A stretch of DNA of 64,000 nt, from contig OZ252048.1 in NCBI GenBank assembly GCA_965247915.1, positions 868,001 to 932,000 of the forward strand, in the 5' to 3' direction. Below are positions 10,292-17,993 of the stretch, piece by piece. Below the pieces are notes generated by a model. It did not search any database, was not told the origin of the DNA, and saw only the letters and a list, made by a program, of their open reading frames with translations. A program made the translations under genes and the position numbers. How positions within the stretch are numbered: position 1 is the first letter of the stretch; each line of letters starts with the position of its first letter. The stretch is from JAKZRT01 sp965247915. GTDB taxonomy: Bacteria; Pseudomonadota; Alphaproteobacteria; Rhodobacterales; Rhodobacteraceae.

Positions 10292-11453
10292 TACCAAGGG
10301 CCATTATGCGTGACTCTTTTGGGATTCCCTTTTCGTCTCGGTTGTGATTCGCTTCTGCTACAAGCAGGAGAGACCCATGACAGTTGCGGTTACACGGTTG
10401 GATTTATCGGCGAGGGACCTTCGCGCGTCGGCGGCGAGGTCAACGGATGCGAAGGCAGCGCGGAGGATGTTGGCGATTGCGTTGGTTATGGAAGGGTCGG
10501 ACCGCGCGGCGGCGGCGCGGAGCTGCGGGATGGACCGGCAAACCTTGCGCGACTGGGTGTATCGTTACAATGCCGGGGGGCTTGCGGGCCTGTCGAACCG
10601 CACGGCACCAGGGCGCACGCCTTACCTGAGCGCCGCGCAGAAGGCGGAACTTTCCGAGATCGTTCGCGCGGGTCCTGACCCTGAGGTGGACCGCGTGGTG
10701 CGTTGGCGGCGTATCGACCTGAAGCACCTGATCAAAGAGCGCTTCGGTGTTGTCATGCATGAGCGCACGGTAGGCAAACAGCTTGCCAAACTTGGGTTCA
10801 GGCGGCTTTCGGTGCGCCCCGCACATCCTCAATCGGATCCGGCCGCACAGGCGGCGTTCAAAAAAAAACTTCGCGCAGCTGGTAGCGGCGGCACTGCCGC
10901 CTGAAGCCCGCGGCAAACCACTGGAAATCTGGTTCCAGGATGAAGCGAGGATCGGACAGCAGGGAACGCTCACCCGTGTTTGGGCCAGGCGCGGAACCCG
11001 CCCGCGCGCGCCACGTGATACTCGCTACAAATGGGCTTACATATTTGGAGCCGTCTGTCCGGAACGCGCCGCTGCCGCCGCCCTCGTCATGCCCTTTGCC
11101 GATACGCAGGCGATGAATGAACACCTCGCCGAAATCGCCAAAACCGTCGTTCCAGGGGCACATGCCGTAATCGTGCTTGATGGCGCAGGCTGGCACGGTT
11201 CAAAGGCACTATGCACCCCCGACAACATCACACTTCTCCCCCTGCCGCCATACGCGCCGGAACTCAACCCGATCGAAAACGTCTGGGCCTACCTGCGCGC
11301 CAACAAACTCGCCATCTCCATCTTCGACAGTTACGACCACATCGTCGAGAAGTGCTGCGACGCGTGGAACTTCTTCGCCGAAGACAAAGAGACCGTTCAA
11401 AACATAACCTCACGCGAATACGCAAAAAGCGTCATTCTATAAGGCCGTTGGTA
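10292..11453 (+). mobile_element. IS630-family element inside istB
   Basis: Terminal inverted repeats start TACCAAGGGCC (left) and TACCAACGGCC (right, complement). Reconstructing the intact istB frame requires a 3-bp target duplication TGA (10289-10291 and 11454-11456) instead of the TA usual for this family. It carries one transposase split between two frames. Confidence 0.8.
10377..11442 (+). CDS. IS630-family transposase in two frames (frameshift at an A9 run)
   Basis: The first frame (10377-10904) gives the HTH part (AAARSCGMDRQTLRDWVYRY) and the second gives the DDE_3 catalytic domain (IWFQDEARIGQQG, VIVLDGAGWHG, PELNPIENVWAYLR). They overlap at nine consecutive A residues (10860-10868). 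Moving +1, or losing one A in the transcript, joins FKK to NFAQLVAA. A ribosome site GGAG precedes ATG 10377. The same arrangement occurs in the IS630 element at 35.2 kb, so the break is probably programmed slippage rather than decay. Confidence 0.75.
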
Positions 11454-11719
11454 TGACTGGTGCGTTGCTGGATCGCTTGACCCATCACGTCCACATTCTT
11501 GAGATGAACGGTGAAAGTTACCGTCTCAAACACAGTCGCAAAAACTGACAATAACCAGCTCACAATCAAAACAGATCAATGCTGGCCCAAAGGCCAGCAT
11601 GCGCTTTGGCACGCTTTTGCTTTGTGACGAGCACGCGCGCCAAAGCGCCACACAAACAATCACCCAAAGTGGCCCCTTTTTACCCCGCGACATGGCCCCT
11701 TTTTAATCTGCGATTGACA

Positions 11720-12001
11720 GGCAGATCAGTCAGCTATCGCATCGTCGCCGAAGAGATGCGCGCGATCAAAAAGAAGATGAAGCACGAAAAGGCCGGTTAC
11801 TACAAAACGCATGGATTGAGAAAGAACGCGACAATCGAGCTCTATTTGGCTGGATGTGATGACGAGATGGTGAAAGCGGTTACAGGGCATTCCGGAATTG
11901 AGATGCTGAAAAAATACGGCGGACCAATTCGCCAAAGAGAACTGGCAACCCGTGCCCAAGAGGCAAGAAACCGTATGGAACGAAGAAAGACCGAAACATG
12001 A
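11720..12001 (+). pseudogene. Tyrosine recombinase C-terminal fragment
   Basis: Immediately after the IS21 right end the frame reads as the last 90 or so residues of a phage/plasmid-type integrase. THGLRKN supplies the H-x-x-R box, TGHSGIEM the second histidine, and MLKKYGG the nucleophilic tyrosine. The rest is lost under the IS21 element. It ends about 70 bp from a tRNA-Cys gene, a common integration target, so it marks an old integrated element. Confidence 0.75.
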
Positions 12002-12069
12002 AAGTTTCAACGCTTGTTTCAAAAGTGGCAATGAAGGAGAAGAGGAATGACGCAAGTCATTGATTTTAT

Positions 12070-12143
12070 TGGAGGCGCGTACCGGAATCGAACCGGTGTA
12101 CACGGATTTGCAATCCGCTGCGTAACCACTCCGCCAACTCGCC
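12070..12143 (-). tRNA. tRNA-Cys (GCA)
   Basis: On the minus strand the sequence starts GGCGAGTTGGCGGAGTGG and folds into a cloverleaf with anticodon loop ATTGCAA (anticodon GCA, cysteine), T arm GGTTCGATTCC, discriminator U73 and an encoded CCA (12070-12072). The acceptor stem has one mismatch (position 5-68). Integrase remnants lie on both sides. Confidence 0.93.
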
Positions 12144-12457
12144 GAACCCGTTGTTTTATTAGACTTGCTCAAAACCGGGCGCAAGCAGTTATCAGTCCGG
12201 TTATCAGGTTTCCGTTCTGTGCAAGTTCTGTTCGCAGGCGCTTTTCCCTGGGCTGAGGCGCGTAAGTCTTGCCGTGCTTGGCCCGCATACTTGCGGATCA
12301 TGTCTTTGTTCGCGTGACCGCTGTAGGCGGCGATTTCGTCGTCGTCGCATCCTGCCCAGGCTAGCTCCATAACGCCCCTGTAACGCAGAGCGTGAATGTC
12401 GTAGGCGAGAAGCCCAAGACGGTCGCGTTCGCTGTCCTTGTAGAGACTGGTTCGCAT
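12144..12457 (-). pseudogene. Second tyrosine recombinase C-terminal fragment
   Basis: A minus-strand frame encodes YDIHALRYRGVMELAW (H-x-x-R), YSGHANKDM and IRKYAG (tyrosine), the C-terminal catalytic boxes of a tyrosine recombinase. It belongs to a different subfamily from the fragment at 11720. A TGA lies directly before the first ATG, so the N-terminus is lost. There is no stop before the tRNA gene; the frame runs through it. Likely the remnant of an element integrated at tRNA-Cys. Confidence 0.65.
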
Positions 12458-12545
12458 TCATCTGACAGCACCAAACAGCAAGCTGAAAAGATTGTGCTCA
12501 GCTTCCCAGACCTGATTGGACACCTCAATTACGGACACATACGCG

Positions 12546-14288
12546 TCACTGGACGACGAACCGAAACCCGTTTCCGCGCCAAAGGCCGACGGGTTCCAGC
12601 GATCCACGGTAGATCCCATTCGCCTTCCAGTTCGGGCTGGAAAAGCAACCTCCACGCAGGACGCGACGCACATTCTTAGGGGCGTCCAAAGCCTCGCGTC
12701 CGTCATTCTCCCATGGAAAGCTGTAGAAGGGAGTCGCCATATCCTCGCCCCAGAGCGTCGTGCACCATTCCCAGACGTTTCCGGCCATGTCCGCGCATCC
12801 GAACGAGGACGCCCCTTCCGCGAAGAGCCCCACCGCGCAAGTGTCGTTATACCCGGTCTCCTCGCCGTTGACATGTTCCGTTGCCCAGTCGTCGCCCCAT
12901 GGCCAGACGTACCCCGCGACGCCGCGGGCAGCAGCCTCCCATTCGCGTTCCGTCGGCAGGCGCACCCGTTCTCCGGGTTTCAGTCGGCCCTCGGTGCGCC
13001 AGCACCCGGTCAACCAGTCGCAATAGGCGCGGGCATCGTGCCAAGTCAGATCCGTCGCCGGGTGGTTCTGGCGGGAGGGGTCATCTTTCGAGGGGCTCGC
13101 CCAGGCGCGGCTTTCCGCGATGGCAAACGCAGCGTATTCGTGCACGGTCACCGGGTAGGCGGCCACGCGAAACGCCTCCAGACGCACCCTGTGCGGCGGC
13201 ACGGAATTGTGATGCATGTCGCTGCCCATCGGGTATTGGCCCGACGGAACGTCGCAAAGCGCCGACAGGTCGCGTGGATCGCCAAGCCGCGACAGCGCCT
13301 CGCCGACCCGGCGGCGCAATGGGGCCAGAGGCAATGTGTCGAGACTGGCGGCAAGAGCAATCGAAAGATCGCGGGCAAGGTCCGACCCCGGTAAAACCAG
13401 CGGTTCTGCCAAGAGCAAATGTCCGGTATCCACCCTGTGCGAAATGAACCGCGCGGCCAGGTCACGGGAGGCCGGTGTTGCTGGCCCCAACCAGTGTGAA
13501 AGGTGCTCGAAGGCGGCCCTCGCCTCGGCACCGCCCTCGGCAAACTCGGCCATGATCGCTTCGGGCGCGCTGTTTTCCCAGCGCGCAGCAAGGGTCATCG
13601 GTGCCATCCACGCGGGCGGCTCGGCCTCGCGGGCAACGGCCTTCAGATCGACAGGCGTTCTGCGGGCGACGGAAAGCGCCCAATGCCCCGGCTCGCACCA
13701 ATCGGCGGTTACAGGATCCGTCACAACCCGGGCGGCGCGTTCTGCCTTGGGCAGGGGCATCAACCGGTGGGCGGGCAAGTCGGCGGGCTGGCGCAGCGTA
13801 TTTAGGCAAGCGCTGTCAAGCAGTACCAGCACCCGCGTATCATCCCGCGCGGCGATCCATGCCAGAACGTCGGCCAGAAGTGCCTCGGCTTCTTCGGGGA
13901 GACCATCGAGGATCAAAAGCGCAGGCCCAACGATGGACTTCGCGCGCTCCAGCGCTGTGGCATCCCGACCGAGCACTGGATGCAAGCCTTCCACAGCCCA
14001 CTCCTGTGGCAATTCATCGCCTTCGGGATTGCGGATAGCTGGCGCGCGCAGCACTTCGGGCGCTTCGGTCAGGGCTCGAACAAGTGCGGTGGCCAGAGTG
14101 CTTCGCCCGGCGCCACGCGGGCCGTGCAACAGCAATGCGCGCTGCATCGAGATCATTTCCGCGACGGTATAGTGGACGGCGTGCGGCGCTCTGCCCGCTT
14201 CGCTGAAGGACCGCAGCCCCTTCGCCGCTTTGTCTTCCTGCGTGAACCCGACCAGCCGTGTCACGCCCTCGCGGATGCCATCACTCAT
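12546..14288 (-). CDS. P-loop ATPase fused to formylglycine-generating-enzyme-like domain
   Basis: 580 residues. The N-terminal half has a Walker A (GPRGAGRS, residues 56-63) and Walker B-like LLILDGL (about 124-130), suggesting a STAND/AAA-like ATPase. The C-terminal 235 residues are an FGE-sulfatase/EgtB/PvdO-type fold (PHRVRLEAFRVAAYPVTVHEY; LPTEREWEAAARG; DMAGNVWEW; RGNGFRFV). Near the end only one cysteine (Cys548 in RGGCFSS) is seen, not the cysteine pair of true formylglycine-generating enzymes, so that chemistry is doubtful. No signal peptide: cytosolic. Its start overlaps the stop of the VOC gene by 4 bp, placing it last in the transporter operon. Substrate unknown. Confidence 0.75.
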   Translation of the reverse strand: MSDGIREGVTRLVGFTQEDKAAKGLRSFSEAGRAPHAVHYTVAEMISMQRALLLHGPRGAGRSTLATALVRALTEAPEVLRAPAIRNPEGDELPQEWAVEGLHPVLGRDATALERAKSIVGPALLILDGLPEEAEALLADVLAWIAARDDTRVLVLLDSACLNTLRQPADLPAHRLMPLPKAERAARVVTDPVTADWCEPGHWALSVARRTPVDLKAVAREAEPPAWMAPMTLAARWENSAPEAIMAEFAEGGAEARAAFEHLSHWLGPATPASRDLAARFISHRVDTGHLLLAEPLVLPGSDLARDLSIALAASLDTLPLAPLRRRVGEALSRLGDPRDLSALCDVPSGQYPMGSDMHHNSVPPHRVRLEAFRVAAYPVTVHEYAAFAIAESRAWASPSKDDPSRQNHPATDLTWHDARAYCDWLTGCWRTEGRLKPGERVRLPTEREWEAAARGVAGYVWPWGDDWATEHVNGEETGYNDTCAVGLFAEGASSFGCADMAGNVWEWCTTLWGEDMATPFYSFPWENDGREALDAPKNVRRVLRGGCFSSPNWKANGIYRGSLEPVGLWRGNGFRFVVQ

Positions 14289-14680
14289 TTGAAAAGCGCA
14301 GACACGTCAGGGTTGTGAAACCGCTGGATCTCGATGGCGTAGCCGGCGGGATCCTGGAAGAAGAAGTGCTCGCAATAGGTTCCGCGCAGGATCTCTGACA
14401 GGCCCTCGACACCCGCCTTAGACAGCTTGGCATGCCAGCCCGCGACATCCTCTGAAACGATCGTCAGCAGCGCGGCACTTTCCGGCCGGTGGCGCAGGTG
14501 GCCCTTATTGCCGTCGACAATGCCAAAATAGGCGTTGCCCGCGATCCGGTAGATGCGCGCCATGCCCTGATCAAGGACCAGGTCGAACCCCAAAATCCCT
14601 TCATAAAACGGTGCGACGGCATGGATATCTGCGTAATAGTAAAAGGTTATGCCGCATTCCTTAACGAAGGGGAGTGCCAT
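14285..14680 (-). CDS. VOC (glyoxalase/bleomycin-resistance) family protein
   Basis: 131 residues with the paired beta-alpha-beta-beta-beta modules of the vicinal-oxygen-chelate fold: ITFYYYADIHAVAPFYEGILGFDLV and FFFQDPAGYAIEIQRF. The final E of YAIEIQ and a histidine nearby (CEHFFF) could bind metal. Family members isomerise or cleave small hydroxy/keto or thiol compounds, or bind ligands. It lies 17 bp after the binding-protein-like gene and overlaps the FGE-like gene by 4 bp, so it is co-translated with them. Confidence 0.75.
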   Translation of the reverse strand: MALPFVKECGITFYYYADIHAVAPFYEGILGFDLVLDQGMARIYRIAGNAYFGIVDGNKGHLRHRPESAALLTIVSEDVAGWHAKLSKAGVEGLSEILRGTYCEHFFFQDPAGYAIEIQRFHNPDVSALFK

Positions 14681-14697
14681 GGATATGTCCTTTCTGG

Positions 14698-16068
14698 TCA
14701 GACGATCCGGAGGATGCCTTTGGGATCGAGCGAGAGGCCCTCGAGGTTGACGGATTGAGCCAACGCTTCGATAGGGTGGAAGAGATAGAGCCAGTGCGGG
14801 GCCTCGTGCAGGTGCCGCAGCACCGCGCCGTAGGCCTGTGCCCGCGGCTCCAGCGGCACCGTCCGCCGAGCCGTTTCAAAAAGCGCATCTGCCAGAGCGT
14901 CTTCGACGCCCTGCCACCATATTGCGCGGCTCCGCGAGGAGATCTTGTCGTCCAGCACCCGGAAGCTCGAATGCGGCGAACTATCGAAGATTGCCAGATC
15001 GCCGGTGCGCTTTTCGCCAAGCTCGCGGGCATAGCCGGGTCGGTCCGTGGCGGTGTCTATGGTCACTTGGAACCCGATGTCCGAGAGGCTGTGGGCGAGG
15101 AAGGCGGCGATGTCCGGCGCGCGTTCGGGCATGTAAAGCGGTGTGCGCAACGTGATCTCGCGCGGGCCGCCCGCTGTGTCCAACAGCGCCGCTGCTCGGG
15201 CCGGGTCGAATGGCATGGCAGAGATCCGCGCTTCCGCGAACCCCATGTGCCAGGGGCTGACGATAGTGGCGGCTGGCATTCCCAGCCCTCCCATCACGTT
15301 CTTCACCAGCGCGCTCCGGTCGATGGCGAGATTTGCCGCAAGCCGCGCGAGGGGATCGGTGAAGGCGCCCGTGCGCCCGTTCATGTAGGACATGACCGAC
15401 ATTGTGACCGCCTGTTCCTGCCAGCGAAACCCGCTCAGTTCGCGGCGCGACACGTCCAGGCGCTCCATATGCATCGCAGCCTGAATGCGGCCTTCCTTGA
15501 GGGCCTCAAGGCGATCCTCGGCCTCCGGCATGGCAACGAAGCGCAGCTTTCGGCCGTCGGAATGGGCTAACACTGCTTCTTCCCCCGCCGCAAAACTCTC
15601 CACCCGCCACGGGCCGGTGCCCAGAACCGGCGCGCCGTTGGCGTCGGCGCGTGGCAGGTAGAATTCCGAAAAGATATCTGGCAGATCCGGGAAAGGTTCG
15701 GGCGTCGAGACACGCAACTGCGCGCCCGCAGCTTCAATCCGCGCGCCGTCGAGGTAGCGGGCATAGCTCCACGGCATCCCGAACATGTCGCGCGCGCCGA
15801 GAATGGCCTCGATAAAGGCCCGGGCATCCTCTGCCCGCACAGGTGTACCATCGTGAAACACCGCCCCGTCCCGCAGCACAAACCGCCAATCCCGGCCATC
15901 GTCGGACAGCTCGTACTGCCCAAACAGCGAAGGCGACGGGCGGCCGCCGGACCAATGCAGCATCGGCTCTAGAACGAGGTTCTTCAGTGTCAGAATGCTG
16001 GCGTCGTCGGTCACCCGGTCTGGCGGCAGAAAATCGACCTTTTCCAGCGCGATTGTAGGCAGGCTCAT
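14698..16068 (-). CDS. Family 5 solute-binding-like protein without signal peptide
   Basis: 456 residues with the SBP_bac_5 pattern (LEPMLHWSGGRPSPSLFGQYELSDDGRDWRFVLRDGAVFHDGTPV; LGTGPWRVESF; AINRS-like AIDRSALVKNVMGGLG). The N-terminus MSLPTIALEKVDFLPP is not a signal peptide or lipobox, so it should be cytosolic, unlike the canonical binding protein at 17994. A cytosolic sensor or chaperone role is possible, as in the ligand domain of SgrR, but it has no HTH. ATGA overlaps the permease stop. Confidence 0.75.
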   Translation of the reverse strand: MSLPTIALEKVDFLPPDRVTDDASILTLKNLVLEPMLHWSGGRPSPSLFGQYELSDDGRDWRFVLRDGAVFHDGTPVRAEDARAFIEAILGARDMFGMPWSYARYLDGARIEAAGAQLRVSTPEPFPDLPDIFSEFYLPRADANGAPVLGTGPWRVESFAAGEEAVLAHSDGRKLRFVAMPEAEDRLEALKEGRIQAAMHMERLDVSRRELSGFRWQEQAVTMSVMSYMNGRTGAFTDPLARLAANLAIDRSALVKNVMGGLGMPAATIVSPWHMGFAEARISAMPFDPARAAALLDTAGGPREITLRTPLYMPERAPDIAAFLAHSLSDIGFQVTIDTATDRPGYARELGEKRTGDLAIFDSSPHSSFRVLDDKISSRSRAIWWQGVEDALADALFETARRTVPLEPRAQAYGAVLRHLHEAPHWLYLFHPIEALAQSVNLEGLSLDPKGILRIV

Positions 16069-16901
16069 CCAATCTGGCTCCGTCTTTTAGGGTTGAACCA
16101 ATCGGCCAGCGCATCGCCAATCAGGTTGAAGGCCAGTACCGTCAGAAGGATTGCGAAGCCGGGTCCGAAGGTCGTCCAGGGGCTGGACCGCGCGTAGGCC
16201 AGATTGGCGGACACATCCGCCCCCCATTCCGGCATCGGAGGCTGCGCGCCAAGACCCAGAAATCCCAAGGCAGACGTTTGCAGGATCGCGCTGCCGACGT
16301 TCAGGCTGGCCTGCACAAGCAATGGTCCGATGGAGTTGAGCAGGATGTAATGAACGAGGATCCGCGCCTTGGGCAGGCCCAGAGACTGCGCGGCATTCAC
16401 GTAGGGCCGTGCGGAGATCGCCAGCGCCTGGCTGCGTGCCACCCGCGCAAATTGCGGTGCCATAGTGATCGCCACGGCCAGCATCGCGTTCTGCAGGCTG
16501 GGGCCAAAGGCGGCGGCCAAAGCGATGGCAAGCACAAGCGCCGGAAACGACAGGATCGCATCGGCCACTCGCATGATGATCGTATCGACCATCCCGCCTG
16601 TGAACCCGGCGAGAATGCCGAAGAACACCCCGATCACAAAGGCCAGCACGACTACAAAGATCCCGATAGCGAGCGTAAAGCGCCCGCCGGTCAGCACCCG
16701 GCTTAGAATGTCTCGGCCGAAGTTGTCGGTGCCAAGCGGGTAAGCCAGCGAGGGCGCCTGCAACTTGACTCCCATCTCGATTTCCAGCGGTGAGCCCAGA
16801 AAGAACGGCCCGATCAACACCGCCAGCGTCATTATCGCCAGGATCACCGCCCCTGCAAATGCAAGGTGGTTCTGCCTGAAGAAGGACTGAAGTTCGTTCA
16901 T
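16065..16901 (-). CDS. Peptide-type ABC transporter permease (DppC-like)
   Basis: 278 residues, about six membrane helices with an N-terminal OppC_N segment (FFRQNHLAFAGAVILAIMTLAVLIGPFFLG), the LGTDNFGRDILSRVLTGGR signature and the EAA loop (ARSQALAISARPYVNAAQSLGLPKA). Forms the membrane channel with the DppB-like protein encoded 8 bp upstream. C-terminal residues overlap the next gene by 4 bp. Confidence 0.9.
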   Translation of the reverse strand: MNELQSFFRQNHLAFAGAVILAIMTLAVLIGPFFLGSPLEIEMGVKLQAPSLAYPLGTDNFGRDILSRVLTGGRFTLAIGIFVVVLAFVIGVFFGILAGFTGGMVDTIIMRVADAILSFPALVLAIALAAAFGPSLQNAMLAVAITMAPQFARVARSQALAISARPYVNAAQSLGLPKARILVHYILLNSIGPLLVQASLNVGSAILQTSALGFLGLGAQPPMPEWGADVSANLAYARSSPWTTFGPGFAILLTVLAFNLIGDALADWFNPKRRSQIG

Positions 16902-16909
16902 TGCGGGCC

Positions 16910-17920
16910 TCAGTTCATCTTGCGTCGCACGCGCGGGTCAAGCAGTGCATAAAGCATGTCGACCAGCAGCGAGGTGAGCATGAAAAGCACCGCGAACACC
17001 AACGTTGCGCCCTGAATGACAGGGTAGTCGCGGTTGCGGATCGCCTCAAACATGTAGCGCCCGATTCCAGGCCAGGAAAAGATCGTCTCGGTCAGGATTG
17101 CGCCGCCCAGCATCTCGGCGAATTTCAACCCGACGACGGTGATCGCCGGCAGCATCGAATTGCGCAACGCATGGGTGTAGATCACCTCGCGCCGCGACAG
17201 TCCCTTGGCGCGAGCAGTGCGGACGAAATCCTCGTCCAGCGCTTCAAGCATCGAAGCGCGCACGAAACGCGCGAGCGTCGCGGCGAGGAAGGCGGCCAGC
17301 ACCGTGACCGGCAGGATCATGTGCGAAACCGCAGACCAGACCGCACCGGACTCTCCGGACAGCCATGCATCGACGATCACGAAGCCGGTCACGCTATCGA
17401 AGAAGTAATAGCTTGAGATCCGCCCCGAAACCGGCAGCCACCCCAACCAGGTGGCGAAGATCAGTTGCAGCATCAGCGCCAGCAGGAAGGCGGGTGTCGA
17501 GACGCCTGTCAGCAGGGCTACCCTGATGCCGTGATCCAGCGGGCTGTTCGCCCGCGTGGCAGAGATTACGCCGATGGGCGTGCCAATCACGATGGCAACC
17601 AGCAAGGCGGCGACTGAAATCTCCAGTGTGGCGGGCAGGCGCAGCAGGATTTCGTCCAGTACCGGTTTGCCGGACTTCAGCGATACCCCGAGGTCACCCT
17701 GGAAGAGCCCGGCGAAGTAGTTCCAGAATTGCAGGAGGGCAGGCTGGTCCAGATCGAGTTGCGCGCGCAAAGCGGCGATCTGGATATCGGTCGCGCCGGG
17801 CCCCAATAGCGTGACCGCAGGATCGCCGGGAATCAGCCGGACCAGCGAGAAGACGATCACCAGAACGATCAGAAGCACGGGCAGAAGGGAGATCAGCCGC
17901 CTGACGAAGAAGGCAAACAT
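16910..17920 (-). CDS. Peptide-type ABC transporter permease (DppB-like)
   Basis: 336 residues from ATG 17920 (MFAFFVRRLISLLPVLL), the usual DppB start; an upstream in-frame ATG at 17941 adds seven atypical residues. BPD_transp_1 family with the first helix, long periplasmic loop (LIPGDPAVTLLGPGATD) and EAA motif (VRTARAKGLSRREVIYTHALRNSMLP). Partner of the DppC-like gene 8 bp downstream. Separated from the binding-protein gene by a strong hairpin. Confidence 0.9.
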   Translation of the reverse strand: MFAFFVRRLISLLPVLLIVLVIVFSLVRLIPGDPAVTLLGPGATDIQIAALRAQLDLDQPALLQFWNYFAGLFQGDLGVSLKSGKPVLDEILLRLPATLEISVAALLVAIVIGTPIGVISATRANSPLDHGIRVALLTGVSTPAFLLALMLQLIFATWLGWLPVSGRISSYYFFDSVTGFVIVDAWLSGESGAVWSAVSHMILPVTVLAAFLAATLARFVRASMLEALDEDFVRTARAKGLSRREVIYTHALRNSMLPAITVVGLKFAEMLGGAILTETIFSWPGIGRYMFEAIRNRDYPVIQGATLVFAVLFMLTSLLVDMLYALLDPRVRRKMN

Positions 17921-17946
17921 GTGGTCCGGCGTTCCTTGCAAGATGC

Positions 17947-17970
17947 GGCCCGGCCGGATCGGGCCGGGCC
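17947..17970 (-). promoter_or_regulatory. Intra-operon hairpin after binding-protein gene
   Basis: A 9-bp perfect all-GC stem (GGCCCGGCC / GGCCGGGCC) with a 6-nt loop lies between the binding-protein stop (17994) and the permease start (17920). No T-run follows. Such hairpins usually protect the upstream mRNA or partly stop transcription, raising binding protein over permease. Role inferred. Confidence 0.6.
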
Positions 17971-17993
17971 ACTACTCTGTCAGTCGTCTGCAC

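Larger units (their letters stand above)
9637..11548 (+). pseudogene. istB: IstB helper ATPase split by an IS630 element
   Basis: Starts with ATG 9637 overlapping istA. The AAA+ ATPase has Walker A GPSGTGKTH and Walker B LLIIDELGF. The frame runs to GSERL at 10290 and is broken by the IS630 element; it resumes after 11456 with TGALLDRLTHHVHILEMNGESYRL and ends at 11548. Joining the two halves with a single TGA gives a perfect IstB, so the gene was intact before the insertion. Confidence 0.85.
8273..11719 (+). mobile_element. IS21-family element (copy 2), 5' truncated and interrupted
   Basis: A second type of IS21 element, diverged from copies 1 and 3. The left end is missing at the MITE-like block; the right end is the TTGACA terminus at 11714-11719. 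istB is split by an IS630 element at 10292-11453. Its right end in turn truncates an integrase gene, so three insertion layers are stacked here. Confidence 0.8.

Noticed and set aside
11726..12457. One 243-codon minus-strand gene
   Set aside because: The frame runs through the tRNA-Cys gene and then the antisense of another integrase fragment; only its first ~80 codons are real recombinase.
13216..14172. 318-codon plus-strand open frame inside the FGE-like gene
   Set aside because: Ala/Ser/Arg-rich antisense shadow of a gene with recognisable ATPase and FGE motifs.
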